A DNA stretch of 64,000 bases, taken from the NCBI RefSeq assembly GCF_000520995.1, contig NZ_JACA01000036.1, positions 1-64,000 on the forward strand. Direction: 5' to 3'. The stretch comes from Aquimarina macrocephali JAMB N27 (GTDB lineage Bacteria; Bacteroidota; Bacteroidia; Flavobacteriales; Flavobacteriaceae). The notes beneath the pieces were generated by a model. The model had not been told where the DNA came from and ran no database searches. It worked only from the letters and a program-made list of their open reading frames with translations. This document shows, in pieces, positions 52,549 to 61,650 of the stretch. Position 1 is the stretch's first letter, and every line of letters begins with the position of its first letter. The translations under genes and the position numbers were made by a program.

Positions 52549-53505
52549 TTATTTATTTTCTTGTAATTTTTTTATCGCTCGAATTTGGTCTGCAAAGAAA
52601 CCACTTTTTTCGGGATTTTTCAAAATTAATATGCTATAAGCCTGAATTGCTTTTTTATAGTTTTTTTGAACCAAATATACTCTGGCCAAAGTTTCTGTCA
52701 TTAATTCGTCTGAAGAGACCAGGTTTTCCTTAGCCAGATTGCGTGCAGGAGTATTTTTGTTAGCAGGTTGTATCTTAGGATTATTAGTGATAAACTCATC
52801 AATTAGATCGAATTTATGTTTTTGGTCTAATGATTTGACGTGCTTTTTTTCTTCAATTTCAGGAATTGGAGTCTTGATTTCCTGGTTAGAATCTCTATCT
52901 ATTGGATTTAAAGAGGTTAATTTTAACCATTCTGCAAAAGAATGTGTTTCTTTTTTATTAAAATCCAGAGGTTTATCAATTTGTAAAGTTTCTTCTGGAG
53001 TTTTGTTTTTGTCTTGAGTATTTTTTGATTGATCTTTTTCTGTTAAATCAGGAGTTTCAGACTCCGCAAATTCGATTTGTTTGTAAGAGCTGATTTCTTT
53101 TCTTTTAGAAAATAAAGTAGGATCCAGAACATCCTCTGCTTCTTCTATTTTCATTCTTACAGCATCATTCATATCCATTCTGGGGAGTGTTTTAATCTCT
53201 TCAGGATCGATAACTCTTATGTCAGACTTATGTTTCTTTTTTACTTCTTCACGATTATTACTTTCTTTAAAAAGATCAGAAGTAATAAAATCAAATAACA
53301 CACTTCGATCTGTAGTATATGCTGCAGTGGTTTTTAATTCCTGATTATATCTAAAACTTTCCTCATCCTTCAGGGATTTTAATACCAATGATCTTGCCGA
53401 CTGAAAATAAGGGAATGTCCTTGTTATTTTTTCAAGGGATTTTGCCTGCTCCTTATTTAATTGGGCAGGATTTTGAAGCAAATATGAAAACTCTTTAATA
53501 TTCAA
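52549..53505 (-). CDS. Conserved TPR-like protein upstream of secG
   Basis: The 318-aa product has no signal peptide. The N-terminal ~70 residues are helical (LLQNPAQLNKEQAKSLEKI, FPYFQSARSLVLKSL). The middle is a long, charged, low-complexity linker (residues about 110-240). The last 70 residues form TPR-like helices (SSDELMTETLARVYLVQKN, KKAIQAYSILILKNPEKSGFFADQI). I know no assigned function; the gene is commonly placed next to lptE and secG in Flavobacteriia. It is cytosolic by sequence. Confidence 0.8.
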   Translation of the reverse strand: MNIKEFSYLLQNPAQLNKEQAKSLEKITRTFPYFQSARSLVLKSLKDEESFRYNQELKTTAAYTTDRSVLFDFITSDLFKESNNREEVKKKHKSDIRVIDPEEIKTLPRMDMNDAVRMKIEEAEDVLDPTLFSKRKEISSYKQIEFAESETPDLTEKDQSKNTQDKNKTPEETLQIDKPLDFNKKETHSFAEWLKLTSLNPIDRDSNQEIKTPIPEIEEKKHVKSLDQKHKFDLIDEFITNNPKIQPANKNTPARNLAKENLVSSDELMTETLARVYLVQKNYKKAIQAYSILILKNPEKSGFFADQIRAIKKLQENK

Positions 53506-53565
53506 TTAGTACTAATTATGTATTTTATTTATTATTCAACTCTTTGATAATAATAGCTATTGTTT

Positions 53566-54075
53566 TTACCATCTGGCAAGGGTGGCGTTAAACATATCTT
53601 GTGTGATTCTTTCAAAAATTACATCCAAGGCCTGATCTCTTATCGTGTTTTCTGATGAAGAAGCGGGGTAATCAAAGAAAAAAGAAAAACGTTGTTCCAG
53701 ATCTTGAGTAGGGTCTTTTGTGTCATAAAACCTCATGTTTACTGCGATAGTTAACCGGTTTTGAGCAGCTGTTATATTTGATGTTGCTGTATTTGGAGAA
53801 ACATAATCTTGTACGATTTCTCCTTCGTATATAATATCTCCTCCAGAAGTAGAAAGGCTAAGATTAGTTTGATTAAGGATTAAATCTTGTAGCTGATTGG
53901 TAAAAGTTTGATCGGCTCCAGGAAAAATTCTCGGGGATTGATTTTGGAAAAAATTAACTTGAAATGTCTTTGTGTCGGGAGAAATATTTGTTCCGGTAAA
54001 GGAATATGCTCCACATCCCTGAAACAAGATTATTACAATTAGTATTGCTGCTATATGTTTTAATGTTCTCATCAA
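53566..54075 (-). CDS. lptE: LPS assembly lipoprotein LptE family
   Basis: The 169-aa product (Met1 or Met2) has a lipoprotein signal (IILFQGCGAYSFTG). Its LptE-like domain contains FQVNFFQNQSPRIFPG, FTNQLQDLILNQTNL, DIIYEGEIVQDY and a C-terminal two-helix segment. It plugs LptD in the outer membrane and completes the LPS export machinery, of which LptC is encoded elsewhere in this window. Its start lies 2 bases after the sigma-54 activator gene. Confidence 0.9.
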   Translation of the reverse strand: MMRTLKHIAAILIVIILFQGCGAYSFTGTNISPDTKTFQVNFFQNQSPRIFPGADQTFTNQLQDLILNQTNLSLSTSGGDIIYEGEIVQDYVSPNTATSNITAAQNRLTIAVNMRFYDTKDPTQDLEQRFSFFFDYPASSSENTIRDQALDVIFERITQDMFNATLARW

Positions 54076-54077
54076 TG

Positions 54078-55343
54078 TTATAAATCGTATTGTTTTATTT
54101 TTCTGTACAAGGTGCGTTCACTAATCCCTAATTCTTCTGCTGCTGCTTTGCGTTTACCTCTATGACGTTCTAAAGACTTTTTAATCAATTCCAGTTCTTT
54201 ATCATGCAATGATAATGTTTCTTCTTCTTCAATCTCCTCAGCAAAATGATATTTATCATCTTCTTGTCGCTGGATTGCAATTTGAGATGGTATTTCGAGC
54301 ACTTCAGAGGTTGTTGCCGGTCTTGTAGGCTCTTCAAAATGTGTTTCTTCTTTCTTCTCTTGGTAAATTTTCTGAATTAACCCTTCGTTATCTTTTTGTA
54401 CTTGTTGCGTATTACCACTTTGCATTAGCTCCATGGTTAGTTTTTTGAGATCATTAAGATCACTTTTCATATCAAAAAGCACTTTATACAATATCTCTCT
54501 TTCGTTACTGAAATCACTTTCTTTTTTATCTGCAGAAATTACTGCGGGTAAATTACTTCCGATATTTGGTAAATACCCATGTAGGGTAGCTCCTGTTATC
54601 ATTCTGTTTTGTTCAAGGACTGAAATTTGCTCTGCAACGTTGCGCAGTTGTCTGATATTACCACTCCAACGATGTTTTTCTAGCAGGATAACGGCATCTT
54701 CACTTAGACGAATTGTAGGCATCTTGTATTTGGTAGCAAAGTCAGAAGCAAATTTTCTAAATAGTAAATGAATGTCTTCTTTGCGATTTCTTAGTGGGGG
54801 TAAAAGAATTTCTACTGTACTAAGACGATAGTAGAGATCTTCTCTAAACTTACCTTTTTTAATGGCTTCAAACATATTAACGTTGGTAGCTGCTACAATA
54901 CGAACATCTGTTTTTTGAACTTTTGATGACCCTACTTTAATAAATTCACCATTCTCTAATACTCTTAATAAACGTACTTGTGTAGTAAGAGGTAATTCTC
55001 CTACTTCGTCTAGAAATATAGTTCCGCCATCGGCTACTTCAAAATAACCATTTCGAGTTTGTGTGGCCCCTGTAAAAGCTCCTTTTTCATGACCAAAAAG
55101 TTCACTATCTATTGTGCCTTCTGGTATTGCTCCGCAGTTTACAGCAATGTATTTACCATGTTTACGATGAGATAGAGAGTGTATGATTTTAGGAATACTT
55201 TCTTTACCTACACCACTTTCCCCGGTCACTAAAACCGAAATATCGGTTGGGGCTACCTGGATCGCTTTTTCCACGGCACGGTTTAACTTAGGATCGTTTC
55301 CTATGATTCCGAATCGTTGTTTTATGGCTTGAATTGATTCCAT
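54078..55343 (-). CDS. Sigma-54-dependent transcriptional activator without sensor domain
   Basis: The 421-aa protein starts almost directly with a sigma-54-activator AAA+ domain: Walker A VTGESGVGKES, the sigma-54 contact loop GAFTGAT, Walker B TIFLDEVGEL, and the arginine-finger region NRKEDIHLLF. A Glu-rich linker (about residues 290-370) follows, with a C-terminal Fis-type helix-turn-helix (KRKAAAEELGISERTLYRKIKQYDL, cited as a region). There is no receiver, GAF or PAS domain, so activity must be controlled by another protein or by expression. It lies between miaB and lptE in a housekeeping operon. Confidence 0.93.
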   Translation of the reverse strand: MESIQAIKQRFGIIGNDPKLNRAVEKAIQVAPTDISVLVTGESGVGKESIPKIIHSLSHRKHGKYIAVNCGAIPEGTIDSELFGHEKGAFTGATQTRNGYFEVADGGTIFLDEVGELPLTTQVRLLRVLENGEFIKVGSSKVQKTDVRIVAATNVNMFEAIKKGKFREDLYYRLSTVEILLPPLRNRKEDIHLLFRKFASDFATKYKMPTIRLSEDAVILLEKHRWSGNIRQLRNVAEQISVLEQNRMITGATLHGYLPNIGSNLPAVISADKKESDFSNEREILYKVLFDMKSDLNDLKKLTMELMQSGNTQQVQKDNEGLIQKIYQEKKEETHFEEPTRPATTSEVLEIPSQIAIQRQEDDKYHFAEEIEEEETLSLHDKELELIKKSLERHRGKRKAAAEELGISERTLYRKIKQYDL

Positions 55344-55389
55344 TTATGGAGTTTGTTTTTTTGTTTTAATTGTATGTCTACAGTTGTAA

Positions 55390-56835
55390 TTAATTATTCT
55401 CAGAATATCCAATCGCTTCACCAAGTAAAGTTGCACTGGTGCACTCATCTATACGAACCATTACAAAATCACCAATTTGATATTCTCCTTTTGGAAATAT
55501 AGCTACAATATTTTTTGTAGTTCTCCCGCTCCAATGTTGATCAGATTTTTTAGATTCTTTTTCAATTAATACTTCAAAAGTTTGTCCGAGATAGCTCTGA
55601 TGCCTATATGCACAGTGTGTTCGTTGTAATGCAATAACTTCTGCCAGTCTTCGTTTTTTTACATCTTCAGGAACATCATCTTCTAATTTACGCTCGGCAA
55701 GTGTTCCTGGTCTTTCAGAATAAGCATACATATATCCATGTTCATATTTTACATATTCTAATAGAGATAATGTATCTTGATGATCTTCTTCTGTTTCTGT
55801 AGGGAAACCGATAATCATATCTTGAGTAATTGCGCAATCTGGGATTATTTTTTTAATATTATCAACCAAATCCATATACTCTTGTCGAGTGTGTAAGCGA
55901 TTCATTTCCTTAAGAATACGATCACTTCCGCTTTGTATAGGAAGATGGATATGCTTACAAATATTTTTATGTTTTGCCATAATCTCTATTACATCTAGTG
56001 TCATATCCTGAGGATTAGATGTAGAAAAACGAATGCGTAATTTTGGATATCTCTCGGCTGCCATATCCAGCAATTTGGTAAAATCTACTGCTGTAGCTTT
56101 TTGAAAATCACTAGCGTTGCCAAAATCTTTTTTCAGACCACCGCCATACCATAAATAACTATCTACATTTTGCCCTAATAAAGTAATTTCTTTAAAATTT
56201 TTAGATACCAGATCATCTATTTCTTTTAAGATACTTTGGGGATCCCGACTACGTTCTCTACCTCTGGTAAATGGTACTACGCAAAATGTACACATATTGT
56301 CGCAACCACGGGTAATAGATACAAAGGCAGATACTCCATTACTTTGTAAGCGAACAGGTGCAATATCACCATAAGTTTCTTCTTTAGAGAGGACAACATT
56401 AACAGCATTACGTCCTGCATCTACTTCTTCGATTAGGTTAGGGAGATCTTTATATGCATCAGGCCCAACTACAAGATCAACTATTTTTTCTTCTTCTAGG
56501 AATTTACTTTTTAGACGCTCTGCCATACAACCAAGAACCCCAACTTTCATTTTTGGGTTGATTCTTTTTACGGCATTATACTTTTCTAGTCTTTTTCTAA
56601 CTGTTTGCTCAGCTTTTTCTCTAATAGAACACGTGTTTACTAATACCAAATCAGCATCTTCGAGATTCTGGGTGGTATTAAAACCTTGTTTAGCCAGAAT
56701 GGAAGCGACAATTTCACTATCACTAAAATTCATCTGGCAACCGTAACTTTCTATAAAAAGCTTACGTTTATTTTCTTTGTTCTGATCAAGAGCAAGTGAC
56801 TGTCCCTGTATGCTTTCGTCAATAATCTTCTCCAT
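55390..56835 (-). CDS. miaB: tRNA methylthiotransferase MiaB
   Basis: The 481-aa radical SAM methylthiotransferase has the N-terminal UPF0004 cysteines (SYGCQMN, NTCSIRE, LGCMAE) and the radical-SAM cluster RGCDNMCTFCVVP (CxxxCxxC). A C-terminal TRAM domain ends in LGEAIGYSENN. It converts i6A37 to ms2i6A37 in tRNAs that read UNN codons. It is the first gene of the run ending in secG. Confidence 0.96.
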   Translation of the reverse strand: MEKIIDESIQGQSLALDQNKENKRKLFIESYGCQMNFSDSEIVASILAKQGFNTTQNLEDADLVLVNTCSIREKAEQTVRKRLEKYNAVKRINPKMKVGVLGCMAERLKSKFLEEEKIVDLVVGPDAYKDLPNLIEEVDAGRNAVNVVLSKEETYGDIAPVRLQSNGVSAFVSITRGCDNMCTFCVVPFTRGRERSRDPQSILKEIDDLVSKNFKEITLLGQNVDSYLWYGGGLKKDFGNASDFQKATAVDFTKLLDMAAERYPKLRIRFSTSNPQDMTLDVIEIMAKHKNICKHIHLPIQSGSDRILKEMNRLHTRQEYMDLVDNIKKIIPDCAITQDMIIGFPTETEEDHQDTLSLLEYVKYEHGYMYAYSERPGTLAERKLEDDVPEDVKKRRLAEVIALQRTHCAYRHQSYLGQTFEVLIEKESKKSDQHWSGRTTKNIVAIFPKGEYQIGDFVMVRIDECTSATLLGEAIGYSENN

Positions 56836-56969
56836 AAAAATAATTCCTTATCGATTGGGGTCAAATAGTGTGCAAAGATACTTTTTAATACGATTTATGA
56901 CAAAGTGGCAGAGGTTTATTTTCTAAAAAATCTATATTTGATAACTTTCAACCCATAAATGTAGATGTA

Positions 56970-57758
56970 ATGACAAATAAACTCTTTGAGAAAATAGAAA
57001 ACAGTAAGCCTTTGGATTTTGGTGATATTTTTAATAAAAGTATTGAACTTTTTAAAAAAGTATGGCTTCAGGGATTTGTACACTTGCTTATTTCTATATT
57101 GATTATGCTTCCTTTATTTTTTGTGATGTATATTCCTATTATTGCTCTTGCAGGTTTATCAGGATTCGAAAGTAGTTATGGAGGATATGGTGACTACGGG
57201 TATCCTAGTGAAGAACTATCTGTAGGTTTAATGTTTTTGTTTATTATATTGGTTTTGGTTATAACGATGATTGCTTCTGCACTTCAATTTGGGATTACAG
57301 CACATTTTTATAGGGTCTGTAAACAGGTAGATTTAGGTTTACCAGAGACATCTTCATATTTTATGTTTCTTAAGGGGAAATATTTAGGAAAAGTGTTTGC
57401 ATTGGCAATAGCAACATTTGGAATAGCGATTTTGGCTGCAATGCTATGCTACCTTCCGATTTTTTATGTAATGGTTCCTTTACAATTATTAGGAGTGATA
57501 TTTGCCTTTCATCCCGAGTATAGCGCTTCAGATCTTATAAAAGCTAGCTTTAAACTGGGTAATAAAATTTGGGGTATTTCATTCGGCTTAATAATAGTAG
57601 CATCTATTTTATCTCAACTAGTTGGGATGGTATTATGCTTTGTAGGGATATTTTTTACAGCCTCTTTTGTTTTTATGCCAATCTACTTTATATATAAGGA
57701 TGCATTAGGTTTTGAAGATGACGAATTTGAAAACAAAGAAACATTATTTGTAAAATAA
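56970..57758 (+). CDS. Polytopic membrane protein of unknown function
   Basis: The 262-aa protein has about six hydrophobic helices, a cytosolic amphipathic N-terminus (KPLDFGDIFNKSIELFKKVW) and a Gly/Tyr-rich loop (ESSYGGYGDYGYPSEE). I recognise no family with a known role; similar Bacteroidota proteins carry misleading enzyme names. The -7-like TATATTTG (56933-56940) precedes it, without a clear -33 element. A terminator separates it from topA, so it is transcribed alone. Confidence 0.75.
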   Translation: MTNKLFEKIENSKPLDFGDIFNKSIELFKKVWLQGFVHLLISILIMLPLFFVMYIPIIALAGLSGFESSYGGYGDYGYPSEELSVGLMFLFIILVLVITMIASALQFGITAHFYRVCKQVDLGLPETSSYFMFLKGKYLGKVFALAIATFGIAILAAMLCYLPIFYVMVPLQLLGVIFAFHPEYSASDLIKASFKLGNKIWGISFGLIIVASILSQLVGMVLCFVGIFFTASFVFMPIYFIYKDALGFEDDEFENKETLFVK

Positions 57759-57766
57759 AAAATAAG

Positions 57767-57792
57767 AAACCTGCTGATTGGCAGGTTTTTTT
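57767..57792 (+). terminator. Intrinsic terminator before topA
   Basis: AAACCTGC, a six-base loop, and GCAGGTTT continue into a run of T residues. Confidence 0.85.
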
Positions 57793-57818
57793 TAAACTAA
57801 TTTTTTTGATAAAGAATC

Positions 57819-57846
57819 TTGATATCAAAAAATTGATATACTTTTG
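57819..57846 (+). promoter_or_regulatory. Predicted topA promoter
   Basis: TTG (57819-57821), a 17-base spacer and TACTTTTG (57839-57846) match the Bacteroidota consensus. They lie 20 bases before the topA ATG. Confidence 0.55.
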
Positions 57847-57866
57847 TCGTCAGAAATTAAAGGACT

Positions 57867-60368
57867 ATGGCTAAGAATTTAGTGATTGTGGAGTCGCCTG
57901 CTAAGGCCAAAACAATAGAGAAGTTTCTTGGAAAAGATTATACAGTTGCATCCAGTTTTGGACATATTGCAGATTTACCTTCCAAAGAATTAGGGGTTGA
58001 TGTTGAAGGGGATTTTAAACCCAAATATATCGTCTCCAAAGATAAGAAGGATGTCGTAAAAAAGCTGAAAGATCTTTCTAAGAATGCTGATATGGTATGG
58101 CTAGCAAGTGATGAGGACCGAGAGGGAGAGGCTATTGCGTGGCACCTTGCAGAGACTCTTAAATTAGATAAAGATAGAACGCGTCGTATCGTTTTTCATG
58201 AGATTACTAAAAATGCTATTCTTAAAGCGATAGAGAATCCTCGTTCTATAGATTATAACCTTGTAAATGCACAACAGGCCAGACGTGTTTTGGACCGTTT
58301 GGTTGGATATGAGTTGTCTCCCGTATTATGGAGAAAAGTAAAAGGAGGGCTATCTGCAGGAAGAGTACAATCAGTTTCAGTACGATTGATAGTAGAACGA
58401 GAGCGTGATATTTTAGGTTTTAAACCAGAAGCTTCATATAGGATTGATGCAGAGTTTTCTAATCAAGCAGGTAAATCTTTTAAAGCTAAGCTTCCTAAAA
58501 ATTTTAAAACAAAAGAAGAGGCAGAGACATTTTTGAAGAAGAACCTTGGAGCATCGTTTAAGGTTGCAGATCTTTCTACAAAACCAGCAAAAAAATCACC
58601 AGCTCCGCCATTTACAACATCAACTTTGCAACAGGAAGCCTCGAGAAAATTGTACTTCTCTGTGAGTAAAACGATGACGATGGCTCAACGATTGTATGAA
58701 GCAGGTTTGATTACATATATGAGAACAGATAGTGTTAACCTATCTACAGAAGCTCAAAATGGTGCAAAGGCAGAAATTGATTCGGCCTACGGTAATGAGT
58801 ATAGTAATCCAAGGCAATATAAAGGAAAATCTAAAGGAGCACAAGAGGCTCACGAAGCGATACGCCCTACAGACTTTTCAAGGCATAGTGTAAATGTTGA
58901 TTATGATCAACAGCGTTTATATGAATTGATTTGGAAACGAGCTATTGCTTCGCAAATGAGTGATGCCAGATTAGAAAGAACTAATGTAAGGATTGATGCT
59001 AATACACATAAAGAGCAATTTACAGCCAATGGTGAGGTTATAAAGTTTGAAGGCTTTCTGAAAGTATATTTAGAAGGTAATGATGACGAGGATGAAGAGC
59101 AAGAAGGAATCCTTCCCGCAATGAAAGTACAAGAAAGCTTGTTTAATAATTATATTTCTGCAACAGAAAGATTTACAAGAGCACCAGGACGATATACAGA
59201 AGCCTCATTGGTTAAAAAGCTAGAAGAACTAGGAATAGGAAGACCATCAACATATGCTCCTACGATTTCTACAATTCAAAATAGGAATTATGTAGAAAAA
59301 GGATCTAAAGAAGGAGAGGTTCGTAATTATATTCAGATGATTCTTTCGGGAGATTCTGTCAATGAGAAAAAACTATCTGAGAAAGTTGGTAGTGATAAAG
59401 GAAAATTAATTCCAACCGATGTAGGAATGGTAGTAAATGATTTTCTGGTAAATCATTTTGCTTCAATTCTTGATTATAATTTTACAGCAAAAGTAGAGCA
59501 GGATTTTGATGAAATAGCAGAAGGGCAGGAAGATTGGACCCATGTGATGAGAGAGTTTTATCAAGAGTTTCACCCAAGAGTAGAAGATGTGTCACAGAAT
59601 GCAGAACGAGAAGTGGGAGAGCGTATTCTGGGAGAAGATCCAACTACTGGTAAAGTGGTTAGTGTGCGATTAGGTAAATTTGGACCAATGGTTCAGATTG
59701 GTACTGTTGATGATGAGGATAAGCCAAAATTTGCTAGTTTGCTTCCTGGTCAGACATTAGGTGGTGTTACTTTTGAAGAAGCAATGGATTTGTTTCAGTT
59801 GCCAAAAGAACTTGGTGAATATAAAGGAGAAACTATTGTAGTTAATAATGGTCGTTTTGGACCTTATGTGCGTTTTGGAGAAAAATTTGTTTCCTTAGAA
59901 AAAGGAGAAGATCCATTAAATACTTCTTTGGATAGAGCTATCGAGTTGATCGATGCTAAAGAAAAAGCAGATGCTCCAATATATGTATATGAAGACCTTC
60001 CTGTTCAAAAAGGTAAAGGCCGATTCGGTCCCTTTATTAAGTGGAACGGAATGTTTATCAATGTAAATAAGAAGTATGATTTTGATAATCTATCTGATGA
60101 TGATGTTGTGTCACTTATAGAGGAAAAGAAACAAAAAGAAATTGATAAGGTTATTCATAATTGGGAAGAAGAAGGAATTCGGGTTGAAAAAGCCAGATGG
60201 GGTCGCAGTAATATTATAAAAGGCAAAGTTAAAATTGAACTACCTAAGACTGTTGATGCTTCAAAATTAACGCTGGATAAAGTAAAAGATCTTATAGAGA
60301 AAAATGCTCCCAAGAAAAAAACTGCAGCAAAAAAGAAAACTACAAAAAAGACCACTAAAAAGAAATAA
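57867..60368 (+). CDS. topA: DNA topoisomerase I
   Basis: The 833-aa type IA topoisomerase begins with the Toprim domain (VIVESPAKAKTIEKFLG; acidic triad in ASDEDREGEAIAWHL). The active-site tyrosine is in GLITYMRTDSVN, and further type IA blocks are EAHEAIRPT and GRPSTYAPTI. Its C-terminal part has repeated GRFGPYVRFG / GKFGPMVQIG modules rather than zinc fingers, then an Ala/Lys tail (KKTAAKKKTTKKTTKKK). It relaxes negative supercoils. The gene begins the run into the gliding genes. Confidence 0.97.
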   Translation: MAKNLVIVESPAKAKTIEKFLGKDYTVASSFGHIADLPSKELGVDVEGDFKPKYIVSKDKKDVVKKLKDLSKNADMVWLASDEDREGEAIAWHLAETLKLDKDRTRRIVFHEITKNAILKAIENPRSIDYNLVNAQQARRVLDRLVGYELSPVLWRKVKGGLSAGRVQSVSVRLIVERERDILGFKPEASYRIDAEFSNQAGKSFKAKLPKNFKTKEEAETFLKKNLGASFKVADLSTKPAKKSPAPPFTTSTLQQEASRKLYFSVSKTMTMAQRLYEAGLITYMRTDSVNLSTEAQNGAKAEIDSAYGNEYSNPRQYKGKSKGAQEAHEAIRPTDFSRHSVNVDYDQQRLYELIWKRAIASQMSDARLERTNVRIDANTHKEQFTANGEVIKFEGFLKVYLEGNDDEDEEQEGILPAMKVQESLFNNYISATERFTRAPGRYTEASLVKKLEELGIGRPSTYAPTISTIQNRNYVEKGSKEGEVRNYIQMILSGDSVNEKKLSEKVGSDKGKLIPTDVGMVVNDFLVNHFASILDYNFTAKVEQDFDEIAEGQEDWTHVMREFYQEFHPRVEDVSQNAEREVGERILGEDPTTGKVVSVRLGKFGPMVQIGTVDDEDKPKFASLLPGQTLGGVTFEEAMDLFQLPKELGEYKGETIVVNNGRFGPYVRFGEKFVSLEKGEDPLNTSLDRAIELIDAKEKADAPIYVYEDLPVQKGKGRFGPFIKWNGMFINVNKKYDFDNLSDDDVVSLIEEKKQKEIDKVIHNWEEEGIRVEKARWGRSNIIKGKVKIELPKTVDASKLTLDKVKDLIEKNAPKKKTAAKKKTTKKTTKKK

Positions 60369-60376
60369 ACCAATAT

Positions 60377-61540
60377 ATGTCTTTCGAATTTCTTGTACCG
60401 GTTAGTGATTTAGTTGCCGCGCATACTAAGTTGCTTTCTGAACATGCATTAGGAAATCAAATTAAAATTCATACAACAGCTGATGGAGTACCGGATCTGG
60501 AAAAAATAGATGTCGCTATTCTCGGTATTCGAGAAAATAGGAATGACATTAATTTTTTAGGTGAAAGCCTAAGTTTTGATACTATTCGTAAATCATTATA
60601 CGAGCTTTATCCCGGAAACTGGGGCACTAACATGGTAGATCTTGGAGATATTGCTCCAGGTAACGAAGTTAGTGATACTTACTATTTAGTGCAAGAGGTA
60701 TTATCTGCATTACTTGTAAAAAATATTATCCCCATCATTATAGGAGGTAGTCAAGATCTGGTCTATGCACAATATAGATCCTTCGATATTTTAGAGCGAA
60801 TGGTAAATTTGGTTAATGTGGATAGTAAATTTGATTTAGGAAATTCTTCTAAACCTATTGCTAATACTTCGTTTGTAGGTAAGATTATTGTAGAACAACC
60901 GTATAATTTATTTAACTATAGTAATATAGGCTATCAAACGTATTTTAATACTCAAGAAGAAATAGATCTGATCGAAAAATTATATTTTGATGCTTATCGT
61001 TTGGGAGAAGTTATTTCAGATGTAACTATTGTGGAGCCCATTATGCGAGATGCAGATATTGTTTCTGTAGATTTAGGAGTTGTGAATTCTACAAGTTTAA
61101 GCGGTCATACTGCTTCTCCTAATGGTTTTGATGGCCGCGAAATTTGTGCGATTTCGAGATATGCAGGGATTAGTGATAAGGTAAAAAGTTTTGGGATTTA
61201 TGAATTTAAAAATTTCAAAAACGAAGAAACGGCCTCTTTATTGATCGCTCAGATGATCTGGTATTTTGTAGAAGGGATCAATTACAGATCTAACGAAGTT
61301 AATATTAAAAATTTAAAAACTACACTACATTATAATGTGCCAATAGAAGACGAAATTTTGTCTTTTTATAAGAGTATTATGACCGGAAGATGGTGGATAG
61401 AAATACCATTTATTTCGTCTGGTAATAATAAATTGAAAAGACATACGTTATTACCTTGCACGTACAACGATTATGAGCGAGCTTGTAATCAAGAAATACC
61501 TGAAAGATGGTATAAGGCAAAACAAAAAAACGAAGTTTAA
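60377..61540 (+). CDS. Arginase/formimidoylglutamase-fold protein with degraded metal site
   Basis: The 387-aa protein aligns with ureohydrolases and is usually called formimidoylglutamase, but the manganese ligands are altered. GGGHD-type motif 1 reads GGSQDL (His lost). DAHxD reads DSKFD (His lost, both Asp kept). SxDxDxxDP reads SVDLGVVNS (second Asp lost). Three of six expected ligands are missing, so it is probably not a hydrolase. An extra ~90-residue C-terminal region with aromatic residues (GRWWIEIPFI, ERWYKAKQ) is present. It lies 8 bases after topA and 110 bases before gldK, suggesting a role linked to gliding or T9SS (inference). Confidence 0.8.
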   Translation: MSFEFLVPVSDLVAAHTKLLSEHALGNQIKIHTTADGVPDLEKIDVAILGIRENRNDINFLGESLSFDTIRKSLYELYPGNWGTNMVDLGDIAPGNEVSDTYYLVQEVLSALLVKNIIPIIIGGSQDLVYAQYRSFDILERMVNLVNVDSKFDLGNSSKPIANTSFVGKIIVEQPYNLFNYSNIGYQTYFNTQEEIDLIEKLYFDAYRLGEVISDVTIVEPIMRDADIVSVDLGVVNSTSLSGHTASPNGFDGREICAISRYAGISDKVKSFGIYEFKNFKNEETASLLIAQMIWYFVEGINYRSNEVNIKNLKTTLHYNVPIEDEILSFYKSIMTGRWWIEIPFISSGNNKLKRHTLLPCTYNDYERACNQEIPERWYKAKQKNEV

Positions 61541-61650
61541 CATTTTTATTAGGTCGATTTAAGGTTTTTTTTAGAAAAAAATTGTTTTTCTGGAAATAAA
61601 TAAATAGGTTTACGTCCTTAAATCTAGAAGATCTTAACCTAAAACACGTT

